A stretch of 12,868 nt of DNA from an uncultured Clostridia bacterium (GTDB taxonomy: Bacteria > Bacillota > Clostridia > Oscillospirales > Ruminococcaceae). The stretch is from assembly GCA_946535685.1 (NCBI GenBank), contig CAMNDR010000005.1, forward strand, positions 1 to 12,868, given 5' to 3'. The position numbers were made by a program, and so were the translations under genes. Numbering within the stretch: the stretch's first letter is position 1; every line of letters begins with the position of its first letter. Below are positions 5,755 to 12,868 of the stretch, piece by piece. The notes beneath the pieces were generated by a model. That model searched no databases. It was not told where the DNA came from and worked only from the letters and a program-made list of their open reading frames with translations.

Positions 5755-8700
5755 TCACTCCATCAGTGTAACCGTATCATTCTCACATGCTGCCGTTCCA
5801 CGCCGGATCGACAGCTCCAGTCCCTCTGCCACAGCCTGCTCGATCAGCGGCGTGACCCTTGCAAAGCCCATGAGCTTGGCAGTATCCCGGATGAGATCCT
5901 CCTTCGGGCTGCTCACCTCGCTGCGGATCAGGCAGGACAGTGCCCCGCACAGCTCCTCCGTGCAGATATCGTCGATGGCACGCCGTTCAGCGCCCGTGCG
6001 GAATGCCTCATAGGTTTCCGGATCCTGCTCCGCCTTCCACAGGAACACCTGTCCCCGGGATTCGGTCTTCTTCGGCTTCACCTTCTGCAGCGCCGCCTCG
6101 AAGATCTGTTCGATGCGGGAGCCGCTGCGGGTGATGCCCCACGCCGCAATGACCTTCCGGAGCACCGCCTTCTTGCTGACCGGCGCTTCCGCTTCGATGA
6201 CACGTCCGATCATTTCAGCGATCTTTTTGAGCGAAGCCGGCTTCTGGAAATCCTCCGATGTCCCGGCATCCGGCAGGATGCACGGCGTATAAGTCTCCGC
6301 CCGTTCTGCAGGCGTCAGGATATGCTCCTTCTCAAAATCATTGGGATTGTAGGCCGCAGGCTTTGCCGGCTCCGTGACAGCGGTCTCCGGCACACCGGCA
6401 GCGGCATCCTCCACCGCCTTTTTGATGCGCTCGATCACACGTTCCTTGTTGTCGAGCCAGTCGAGAATATGCACGCTGCACAGTTTCCAGCCAAGTCCTC
6501 TCAGCACGGACGGCTGTGACAGCAGGCGGTCACGGGCGGTCGAAGTATGCCAGTTGGTGCTGCTGTCGCAGAGCAGACCGAGGATAAAGCGCCCCGGATC
6601 CGCCGGATCCACAATCGCCGCATCAATCCGAAAGCCCGAACAGCCAATGCCGCACTTGACGGTATATCCATATTTTTCCAGCTCATCCCGGACAAGCTCT
6701 GCAAAGGCATCGTTCCGGTAAACATCCGCACCGGCGCCCCTCGTGAGTGCCGACGTGCCGCGCTCGGCAAATTCCAGGAAAGCCCGGAGCTGGGCCACGC
6801 CCTCGGAACGGGTGCGGGACAGGTCGATCTGGTCGGGACGGATGACGGAGAACACCTTCATCTCCTTGCGGGCACGGGACACGGCAACATTGAGCCGCCG
6901 CCAGCCGCCGTCCTGGTTCACAGGGCCGAAATTCATCGAAACCTGGCCGTTCTGGTCAGGGCCATAGCCGATGGAGAATAGGATCACATCCCGCTCATCA
7001 CCCTGTACATTTTCAAGGTTCTTGATGATGATCGGCTCATACATCTGATCCGCCCAGATCTCAAGCTGCGGATTTTTGACATAGGCTTCCGTCAGCAGAT
7101 CATCCACCAGATTCTGCTGCACGACGCTGAAGGTAACAACGCCGATGGAATCCTGCCGGAGCTTTTCATCCGAGAGCCGCCGCACGATCTCCGCCACGAC
7201 CGCCTCCGCCTCGGCACGGTTCTGGCGGGTCTTGCTCTTGTCATAGAAGCCCTCGACCGGCACACGGGTCACCTTGCGCACCTGGTCATCCGGCGACGGG
7301 AAGGTCAGCAGCTTGTTCTCATAGAATTTCGCATTGCTGAAGGCGATCAGGCTCTCATGCCGTGAACGGTAATGCCACAGCAGATGCATCGACGGCATCG
7401 ACAGCGCCAGGCAGTCATCCAGCACGCTCTCAAGGTCTTCCTTGTCATAATTCTCCTCATCCGTATGCTGTGATGTGAAGAACGAAGTCGGCGGAAGCTG
7501 CTTCGGGTCGCCCACAACAATGACATTATCGCCACGGGCGATCGCACCGACCGCTTCACTGGTCGGGAGCTGGGATGCTTCGTCAAAGATCACGAGGTCA
7601 AATTTCGGGAATGTCGGGTCGATATACTGCGCCACAGAGATCGGGCTCATCAGCATGCACGGGCAGATCCGCCGCAGCAGCGTGGGAATGCTGTCAAAGA
7701 GCCTGCGGATGGAGAGCATTCTGCCGCCGCTCTTGATGGCACGCTGCAGAATGGAGATCTCCGAGGAGCCCTTCATGCCCTCAGCCGCCGGGATCTTGGC
7801 AGACAGGCGGGAGACGAGCTCCTGCACCGTGAGCTTCTCAAACTGCGCATTCAGCTCCGCAAACTGCGTGAGCGATACCTCGAACTGCGTCCCCTGGAAG
7901 CCGGACAGCACCGGATATTTCGCCATTGCCGAAACGATCGTCACCCTTGCCGCCTCACAGCGGTAGGCATCGGTGATCGTATCCTCGGTCACAAAACCGC
8001 TTCGATAAGCGCTAACAACCGCATCAAGCCCCTTGCCGGACATCTCCCGGAGCAGTCCTTCGAGAATGGAGCGCTCCCGGAGCAGCGTGCTGCCGGTGAT
8101 CCAGCCGTATGCCGTCTGCTCTGCCGCCGCAAAGAAATCCTCCGCATGCGAAAGCTCTGCAAAGTCGATGCTGAAATGCTTTTCCAGCGCATCCATCGCC
8201 TTGCGCAGCGTTTCAAACGCCGACCACGCCGGTGCAAAGCTGACCGGCATCGGCCGCTGCAGCGCTTCGGCAAGCACCGGATCCTGCAGCCGTCCGAGGA
8301 TCTCCCGGATGGCATCGGTTCCCGTGCAGCAGCGTGCAAGCTGGTCAAAATCGCTCTTGTCCCCCTGCCAGAGTGCGCCGAAAACGCCCGTGAGCACAGC
8401 ATCTGCGCCGGTGAGCTTCTGCCGCTGTTCTGTCAGAGCGATCAGCTCATCGCAGACCTCGGCGAAATTGGCCTTCGTCACCGTGCCCGGCGCCTTGGCA
8501 TGTGCCTGCAGCTTCCTGACGATCTTTCCGGCACCGAGCAGCTTCGGCAGGAACCACTTCTGCTCATTTTCTTTCCATTCGAGCTTCGCTGCCGCAGCAT
8601 CCACCGTCAGCACGGTACGCTCGAACTTCTGCAGCACAGCCTGTTCCATCGTCCGGTACGCCCTGCCCTCGCCGAGGAGCGCATCAATTTCGCCCCTGCG

Positions 8701-11511
8701 CACAGCAGCAGGCGCATCGGAAGCAAGCTGCGACGGGAGATATTCTCCCGACTGCGCATGCTGCAGCGCCGTCAGCAGTCCTGCATAGGTCTCATAATCC
8801 CCGTGTACCGCAAGCTGCAGCTCCTGCAGGAGCTTCTGATAGGAGGACTGCGCCGCCGGGAGCGTCCCGCGCATCTGCTCCGCCGCCTTCTTGAAGCTGT
8901 CACGGGTATTGATATCATACTGCTTCCGGCAGTACGCCCTGAGCGGCGATGTCTGATAGCCGCCCAGCTCCCTGCCGGCAGCGATGATGCGGGCAAGACT
9001 GTCCTGCGCCGCCTGATAGTCCTCGGCAGTGGTCTTTTCCGGATAGGACGCATCGAGCGTGATGCAGCCCTTGTATTCGCTGAGCGTCTCATAGACCGTG
9101 ACCGCATCATAGAGTGACATGCCGATCGGCTGCGGCTCATGGAGCGCTGTCATGATCTCGCCGAGCTCATCCCTGCGCCGTTTCAGCTCATCGGCTGTCC
9201 GCTGGTAATCCTCCGGCGGCTTGACATGCCCGATGGCAAGTGTCTGCTCAAGCTGATTGAGCACGGCACGCTTCTGTGCCTTATTGGAATGCAGCTCCAG
9301 GCAGAACGGATCCAGCCCGATCTTGGCAAGACGCTTCTGCACCACAGAGAGCGCCGCCATCTTCTCCGCCACAAACAGTACGGATTTCCCGTTATAGAGC
9401 GCATTGGCGATCATATTGGTGATGGTCTGTGACTTGCCGGTGCCGGGCGGGCCGTGCAGCACGAAGCTCTGCCCCTGCGATGCGGCATAGACCGCCGCAA
9501 GCTGCGAGGAATCGGCACTGACCGGCACAGCCATATCCGAGGGAGCGACCTTGTCATCCAGCTCCGCCGGAGTAATGGAGATATTCTGCGGCTCCCATTC
9601 GAGCTTGCCGGAGATGAGCGATGCGACCACCTGATTCTGCCGCAGCTCCTCGCTCCGGTTGCGGATATCGTTCCACATGATGAACTGGCTGAACGAGAAC
9701 TGTCCGAGGAAGGCAAGATTCTCGACATCCCAGCCCTTCTTTGCCATGACTGCCTGTCGCACGGTATTGAATACCAGCGGCAGATCCACGCCGTTTTCGT
9801 CATACGGCGGCGGATTGAGCCCATTGATGAGGATGCCGAAATCCTGCCGCAGCATTTCGAGCAGCGTGATATTCATCTGCACATCCTCGCCCCGTACCCG
9901 CAGCGAATAGGAACGATCCGTGATCTTTCGCACCAGATCCACCGGCACCAGCAGCAGCGGCGCATAGCGGGCCCGTGTGCTCTTGTCCGTCTCATACCAG
10001 CGCAGACAGCCGAGCGAAAGATACAGCGTATTGGCACCGTTCTCCTCCAGGCTGACCTTTGCCTGCCGGTGCAGCTTCTTGAGCGTGCGTTCCAGATCCG
10101 CCTCACTGATAAATGCACGCAGGCGGTGCGACCTGAACTCCGTCTCCGCAAGCTGCGTGACAACATCCTTATTATTCTCCGTCTCAAAGATCTTGTTGTC
10201 CGACAGTGCCACATGCAGCTCCGTCGGCGCTGCCATGATCTGGAAGTCACCGCCCTTGGACAACTCATCCTCAAGCTGTGAGAGATCAAAGGTCATGAAC
10301 TGCACATTCGCAGAGCCGGGCCGGAAATTCAGCAGCGCATTGCGCAGCGACAGATCGAGCAGCTTGCGCTCCCAGAGTTCCTGACGGGTAAGTTTCAGAT
10401 CACCGGAGCCATCCGTGATGATATTGTGCCGGCTGATCTCGCCGGGCTTTGCCGTGAGATCGCTCTCCTTGCGTGTGCCGTAGTCGATCATGCGGAACTT
10501 GCCGTCCTCGCTGATGCGCACCGGAATCGGCCGGATGCCCGTGCCGCGGCAGCGCATGACATCGAGCGCCATCCGAAAATTCTCCGTCTGCTTCAGATGC
10601 TCACAGGCATGCACCCCCGCCTCATCAAAGCTGACGCTGCGTCCCGCCACAAAGTCGGTGCATTCGACAAGGCAGATCTGGTCGATGCCCGAAGCCGTGC
10701 GCTTTGCCACAGCCGAAGCATCATCCACAGCACAGTCCGAGAAGGTCTCCTCCTCAAGCCAGCAGCCCGCAAATGCATGCCCCTCGACAAAGATCACGAG
10801 CGGATGCAGTCCGACCGCCTCTGCGCAGGCCGCAAACAGCAGCGACAGATCCAGGCAGGTGCCGGACTTCTGCTCCAGCACGGTATGCGGCATCCGCAGG
10901 CGCTGTCCCGTGAGCTCATAGCTTGCCGGCGGGACGGTGTAGGCAATATTCTCCTCCTGCAGTGCCGCATAGAGAGCAGCCATCTGCAGCTTGACCTGGT
11001 TCGGGTCAAGTGTCTGGTAGCCGGTGAAGGACGGCTCGCCCGTCCACTTCATCAGATGCTTTCCGGCGGCAGCAATGATCTCAGCGATCTTCGGATGATT
11101 GGGCGTGATGAACGCCGCCGTCAGCTCCGGCATGACCGTGGTGCCGGTCCACTGGTCATAGGCGAGCAGCTCCAGCTCCTGCGTGCAGGTGCCAAGCACC
11201 TCCTCGCCCTGAAACGCCTCCACGGTAAACGAGCCGACCATTTTTTCTGTCAGCGAGCAGAGAAAATCCGCCTTGACCGCCAGCCGCACCGGGGAGATCT
11301 CGACCGATTCTGCCGGCCGGAGTGCCGCAAGCGTGGTCTCGAAGGGCGCAGCGAACTCCGGCTCGAACCGGATGCGCACGCCGATCTGCTCAAGCAGAGA
11401 ATCCGAACGGTTCTCCACCCTCACACTGCGGATGACGGGGATGTAGTTCTGCTGCATCGCAAAGCTGAGCTGCGCAGATGCCGTACAGGAAATGCCAAGT
11501 GTCTGTTCCAA
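5755..11511 (-). CDS. Giant DUF4011 / SF1 helicase / Vsr-like nuclease / DUF3320 protein (Hhe-like defence candidate)
   Basis: The product is about 1918 residues. In order: a beta-rich N-terminus (about 1-150); a transglutaminase-like domain with C219 (SGTCLDL), H245 (EGHAFAG) and a following Asp (259-264); DUF4011 from about 375 (ERKLLDLSLRNALLNF); a superfamily-1 UPF1-like helicase with Walker A GPPGTGKS (K693), motif II DEASQ (D1310, E1311), motif III GDPKQLPPTSF, motif V VQGDERDV and motif VI NVAVSRARK (R1546, R1548); a ~600-residue insert between Walker A and motif II; a Vsr/MTES_1575-type nuclease with D1630 (FRIDAA) and D1649 (LLCDSS); and DUF3320 at about 1770-1850. DUF4011-helicase-Vsr-DUF3320 proteins are, to my knowledge, the Hhe antiviral family, so a nucleic-acid-targeting defence role is likely. 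The frame opens at 11574 inside the promoter. The TTG at 11511, 9 bases after AAAGGAG, gives a family-like start (EQTLGISC). Confidence 0.92.
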   Translation of the reverse strand: MEQTLGISCTASAQLSFAMQQNYIPVIRSVRVENRSDSLLEQIGVRIRFEPEFAAPFETTLAALRPAESVEISPVRLAVKADFLCSLTEKMVGSFTVEAFQGEEVLGTCTQELELLAYDQWTGTTVMPELTAAFITPNHPKIAEIIAAAGKHLMKWTGEPSFTGYQTLDPNQVKLQMAALYAALQEENIAYTVPPASYELTGQRLRMPHTVLEQKSGTCLDLSLLFAACAEAVGLHPLVIFVEGHAFAGCWLEEETFSDCAVDDASAVAKRTASGIDQICLVECTDFVAGRSVSFDEAGVHACEHLKQTENFRMALDVMRCRGTGIRPIPVRISEDGKFRMIDYGTRKESDLTAKPGEISRHNIITDGSGDLKLTRQELWERKLLDLSLRNALLNFRPGSANVQFMTFDLSQLEDELSKGGDFQIMAAPTELHVALSDNKIFETENNKDVVTQLAETEFRSHRLRAFISEADLERTLKKLHRQAKVSLEENGANTLYLSLGCLRWYETDKSTRARYAPLLLVPVDLVRKITDRSYSLRVRGEDVQMNITLLEMLRQDFGILINGLNPPPYDENGVDLPLVFNTVRQAVMAKKGWDVENLAFLGQFSFSQFIMWNDIRNRSEELRQNQVVASLISGKLEWEPQNISITPAELDDKVAPSDMAVPVSADSSQLAAVYAASQGQSFVLHGPPGTGKSQTITNMIANALYNGKSVLFVAEKMAALSVVQKRLAKIGLDPFCLELHSNKAQKRAVLNQLEQTLAIGHVKPPEDYQRTADELKRRRDELGEIMTALHEPQPIGMSLYDAVTVYETLSEYKGCITLDASYPEKTTAEDYQAAQDSLARIIAAGRELGGYQTSPLRAYCRKQYDINTRDSFKKAAEQMRGTLPAAQSSYQKLLQELQLAVHGDYETYAGLLTALQHAQSGEYLPSQLASDAPAAVRRGEIDALLGEGRAYRTMEQAVLQKFERTVLTVDAAAAKLEWKENEQKWFLPKLLGAGKIVRKLQAHAKAPGTVTKANFAEVCDELIALTEQRQKLTGADAVLTGVFGALWQGDKSDFDQLARCCTGTDAIREILGRLQDPVLAEALQRPMPVSFAPAWSAFETLRKAMDALEKHFSIDFAELSHAEDFFAAAEQTAYGWITGSTLLRERSILEGLLREMSGKGLDAVVSAYRSGFVTEDTITDAYRCEAARVTIVSAMAKYPVLSGFQGTQFEVSLTQFAELNAQFEKLTVQELVSRLSAKIPAAEGMKGSSEISILQRAIKSGGRMLSIRRLFDSIPTLLRRICPCMLMSPISVAQYIDPTFPKFDLVIFDEASQLPTSEAVGAIARGDNVIVVGDPKQLPPTSFFTSQHTDEENYDKEDLESVLDDCLALSMPSMHLLWHYRSRHESLIAFSNAKFYENKLLTFPSPDDQVRKVTRVPVEGFYDKSKTRQNRAEAEAVVAEIVRRLSDEKLRQDSIGVVTFSVVQQNLVDDLLTEAYVKNPQLEIWADQMYEPIIIKNLENVQGDERDVILFSIGYGPDQNGQVSMNFGPVNQDGGWRRLNVAVSRARKEMKVFSVIRPDQIDLSRTRSEGVAQLRAFLEFAERGTSALTRGAGADVYRNDAFAELVRDELEKYGYTVKCGIGCSGFRIDAAIVDPADPGRFILGLLCDSSTNWHTSTARDRLLSQPSVLRGLGWKLCSVHILDWLDNKERVIERIKKAVEDAAAGVPETAVTEPAKPAAYNPNDFEKEHILTPAERAETYTPCILPDAGTSEDFQKPASLKKIAEMIGRVIEAEAPVSKKAVLRKVIAAWGITRSGSRIEQIFEAALQKVKPKKTESRGQVFLWKAEQDPETYEAFRTGAERRAIDDICTEELCGALSCLIRSEVSSPKEDLIRDTAKLMGFARVTPLIEQAVAEGLELSIRRGTAACENDTVTLME

Positions 11512-11545
11512 GAGGATCAACTCCTTTGCTGGATTCTTTTCTTTT

Positions 11546-11574
11546 ATTATAGCATAGCTGCAGCGGGTTGTCAA
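11546..11574 (-). promoter_or_regulatory. Consensus sigma-A promoter of the helicase-lipoprotein operon
   Basis: On the minus strand there is a perfect -35 TTGACA (11574-11569), a 17-base spacer and a perfect -10 TATAAT (11551-11546), followed by AAA. Transcription should begin near 11539, giving a ~28-base leader with AAAGGAG before the TTG at 11511. It excludes the upstream ATG at 11574, which is inside the -35 box. No operator is visible, so the operon looks constitutive. Confidence 0.9.
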
Positions 11575-11620
11575 TTTAGAATTGGGAAGATCCTGAGAAA
11601 ATACAAACCGGAACCTTCCC

Positions 11621-11649
11621 GCATATCCCTCTCCCTCCCCGCATACACT
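11621..11649 (+). promoter_or_regulatory. Sigma-E-type (mother-cell sporulation) promoter
   Basis: GCATATC (11621-11627) matches six of seven positions of the sigma-E -35 consensus KMATATT. After exactly 14 bases, CATACACT (11642-11649) matches the -10 consensus CATACAMT at every position. No sigma-A promoter is seen in this interval on the plus strand. The predicted start near 11656 precedes the AGGAGG site (11667-11672) and the ATG at 11680. Sigma-E control fits the SPOCS-domain product downstream. Confidence 0.78.
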
Positions 11650-11679
11650 CTACCAACCACAAACATAGGAGGTACCCGC

Positions 11680-12868
11680 ATGGAATTACAAACCGCCTGC
11701 ACGATCATCACCGCCGCAGAACCGCTCGGGACATCCGTCCAGGAGCAGGGCATCGAGCTGGATTATGTGCTGCCCGATTATTATCCCGATGTGTTCACGC
11801 TCATCAAATGCTTTGTCACGCCGACCATTGTCAGCCAGTCTGTCAGCGGCGACCGCCTGAGCTATGAGCTCCGGGCAGACATCCGCATCCTCTACTGCAC
11901 CGAGCAGTCCCACGTCCTGCAAAGTGTCACCCAGACGCTTCACTTCTCCCGCACAGCCGAGCTTCCGCCCGGCGAGAGCATCACTGCCGAGCTCACACCG
12001 ATGCTTGACTATGTCAACTGCCGTGTCGTGAGCCGACGCCGGCTCGATGTGCGGGGGGCTGTCACCGTCCGGATCCGGACGAGCGCCGTCCGCCGCCAGG
12101 AAGTCCTCTCCGACATCACCGGCAAAGGCATCCAGCTCCGCCGCCAGCCCGTCCAGTTCCCTGACCGGAGCATCCGGGCCGAGCGCAGCGTACTCCTCTC
12201 TGAGGAGATCGAGCTCGGCAATGCCAAGCCCCCGATGCTCCACATCGTCCGCTGTGAGCCGCAGGCCGTCGAACAGAGCCACCGCTTTGTCTCCGGCAAG
12301 CTCATGGTGCAGGGAAATCTGCAGGTACAGCTTCTCTACGCCTGCGAAAAGGACGGCGACGGCAGTCTGGAACCGCTTTCCTTTCGTCTCCCCTACAGCC
12401 AGCTCATCGAGATCGAGGGTGCCGGCGAGGGCGATCTCTGCGAAGCGCAGGCTGCTGTCCTCACCTGTGACATCAAGCCTGTTTCCGATGCAGACGGCGA
12501 AGTGCATGCCCTGCGCTGTGAAGCAGAGCTGCGTGTGACCTGCACGGCACTGCATATCACAACCGAATCCCTCGTGACCGATGCGTTCTCCACCGAGCAC
12601 CCAAGCGAAGCGATCCGGGCAGTGCTCCCGCTCTCCGGCGTGCCCGTCCCCATTTCCGAAACGCTCACCGCAGCCGCCAAGCTCCCCTGCACCGACACGG
12701 AGCTCGACTGTGTGTATGATGCCTGGTGCGAGGTGCGCACGCTCTCGACCGAGCAGCGTGACGGCAGCATTTTTGTCTCCGGTATGCTCGCCTGCATGTG
12801 CCTCGTCCGGGAGAGTAGCGGCATGCCGCGACTGCTCGAGAAGGAAGAACCGTTTGAATACAGCTTCA
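11680..12868 (+). CDS. SPOCS-domain (DUF3794) sporulation protein, 3' end outside window
   Basis: The frame is open from the ATG at 11680 to the window edge (396 codons), with AGGAGG 7 bases upstream. The sequence shows DUF3794/SPOCS features: an opening DYVLPDYYPDVF (28-39), a strand segment RVVSRRRLDVRGAVTVRI (115-132), a second unit around 170-290 (VSGKLMVQGNLQVQLLY at 204-220) and the beginning of a third near 325-396 (GSIFVSGMLACMCLV at 362-376). Clostridial proteins of this kind often end in a LysM domain; SipL of Clostridioides difficile, which links SpoIVA to the spore coat, is the known example. Whether a LysM follows here cannot be seen. The sigma-E-like promoter supports expression in the mother cell. 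Its role in spore-envelope assembly is inferred from the family and promoter. Confidence 0.88.
   Translation, partial: MELQTACTIITAAEPLGTSVQEQGIELDYVLPDYYPDVFTLIKCFVTPTIVSQSVSGDRLSYELRADIRILYCTEQSHVLQSVTQTLHFSRTAELPPGESITAELTPMLDYVNCRVVSRRRLDVRGAVTVRIRTSAVRRQEVLSDITGKGIQLRRQPVQFPDRSIRAERSVLLSEEIELGNAKPPMLHIVRCEPQAVEQSHRFVSGKLMVQGNLQVQLLYACEKDGDGSLEPLSFRLPYSQLIEIEGAGEGDLCEAQAAVLTCDIKPVSDADGEVHALRCEAELRVTCTALHITTESLVTDAFSTEHPSEAIRAVLPLSGVPVPISETLTAAAKLPCTDTELDCVYDAWCEVRTLSTEQRDGSIFVSGMLACMCLVRESSGMPRLLEKEEPFEYSF

Noticed and set aside
5518..6519. 333-codon plus-strand open frame
   Set aside because: Antisense to both the lipoprotein linker and the giant gene's 3' end; composition is low-complexity and no family is recognisable.
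8146..10281. Long plus-strand open frames opposite the giant gene (8146-9117, 9454-10281)
   Set aside because: They are the complementary frames of a clearly coding helicase; no ribosome sites and no domains.
11512..11574. ATG start of the giant gene at 11574
   Set aside because: That ATG overlaps the -35 box of a perfect promoter and would not be in the transcript; the TTG at 11511 has the AAAGGAG site.
11686..12600. 304-codon minus-strand open frame opposite the SPOCS gene
   Set aside because: The plus strand encodes a recognisable DUF3794 protein with ribosome site and promoter; the minus frame has neither.
1..12868. CRISPR array, tRNA or rRNA genes, transposase
   Set aside because: No regularly spaced repeats, cloverleaf-like sequence, conserved rRNA segments or transposase motifs were seen.

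Overview
The window looks like chromosomal DNA from a moderately GC-rich, endospore-lineage Firmicute, most likely a Ruminococcus-like member of the Oscillospiraceae. Support for this includes AGGAGG-type ribosome binding sites, sigma-A consensus promoters, a B. subtilis-style PHO box, a SPOCS-domain (DUF3794) sporulation gene with a sigma-E-like promoter, and an overall set of clostridial gene families. The taxonomic call is inference; no rRNA or tRNA gene is present.

Layout: (1) 1-566, minus: 5' part of a membrane-anchored protein of unknown function, with a perfect consensus promoter. (2) 567-808: divergent regulatory region with a four-repeat PHO box and a -10 box. (3) 809-2599, plus: Na+/phosphate cotransporter with a C-terminal PhoU domain. 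(4) 2615-2661: bidirectional terminator between convergent genes. (5) 2641-4578, minus: 7-TM protein with a degenerate GGDEF and an intact EAL c-di-GMP phosphodiesterase domain. (6) 4579-4885: its promoter, then a GC-rich intergenic element with two perfect hairpins, a G-quadruplex-type G-run cluster and flanking 24-bp imperfect direct repeats; one hairpin is the terminator of the next operon. (7) 4886-5743 and 5755-11511, minus: a two-gene operon. The upstream gene encodes a ~1918-residue transglutaminase-like / DUF4011 / superfamily-1 helicase / Vsr-like nuclease / DUF3320 protein resembling the Hhe antiviral family. The downstream gene, tightly coupled, encodes a lipoprotein with a CBM9-like domain. 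(8) 11512-11679: divergent regulatory region with a consensus sigma-A promoter leftward and a near-perfect sigma-E promoter rightward. (9) 11680 to the window end, plus: partial SPOCS (DUF3794) gene.

The genes are mostly unrelated in task (phosphate uptake, c-di-GMP turnover, probable defence, spore envelope). The control regions are unusually legible: three minus-strand units share an identical TTGACA-N17-TATAAT promoter, the phosphate transporter has a PhoP-type promoter, and the sporulation gene has a mother-cell promoter. The best candidate for an undescribed system is the operon pairing the giant helicase-nuclease with a surface CBM9-like lipoprotein. The TTG start of the giant gene and the downstream start of the EAL gene were chosen because the consensus promoters lie inside the longer open frames.
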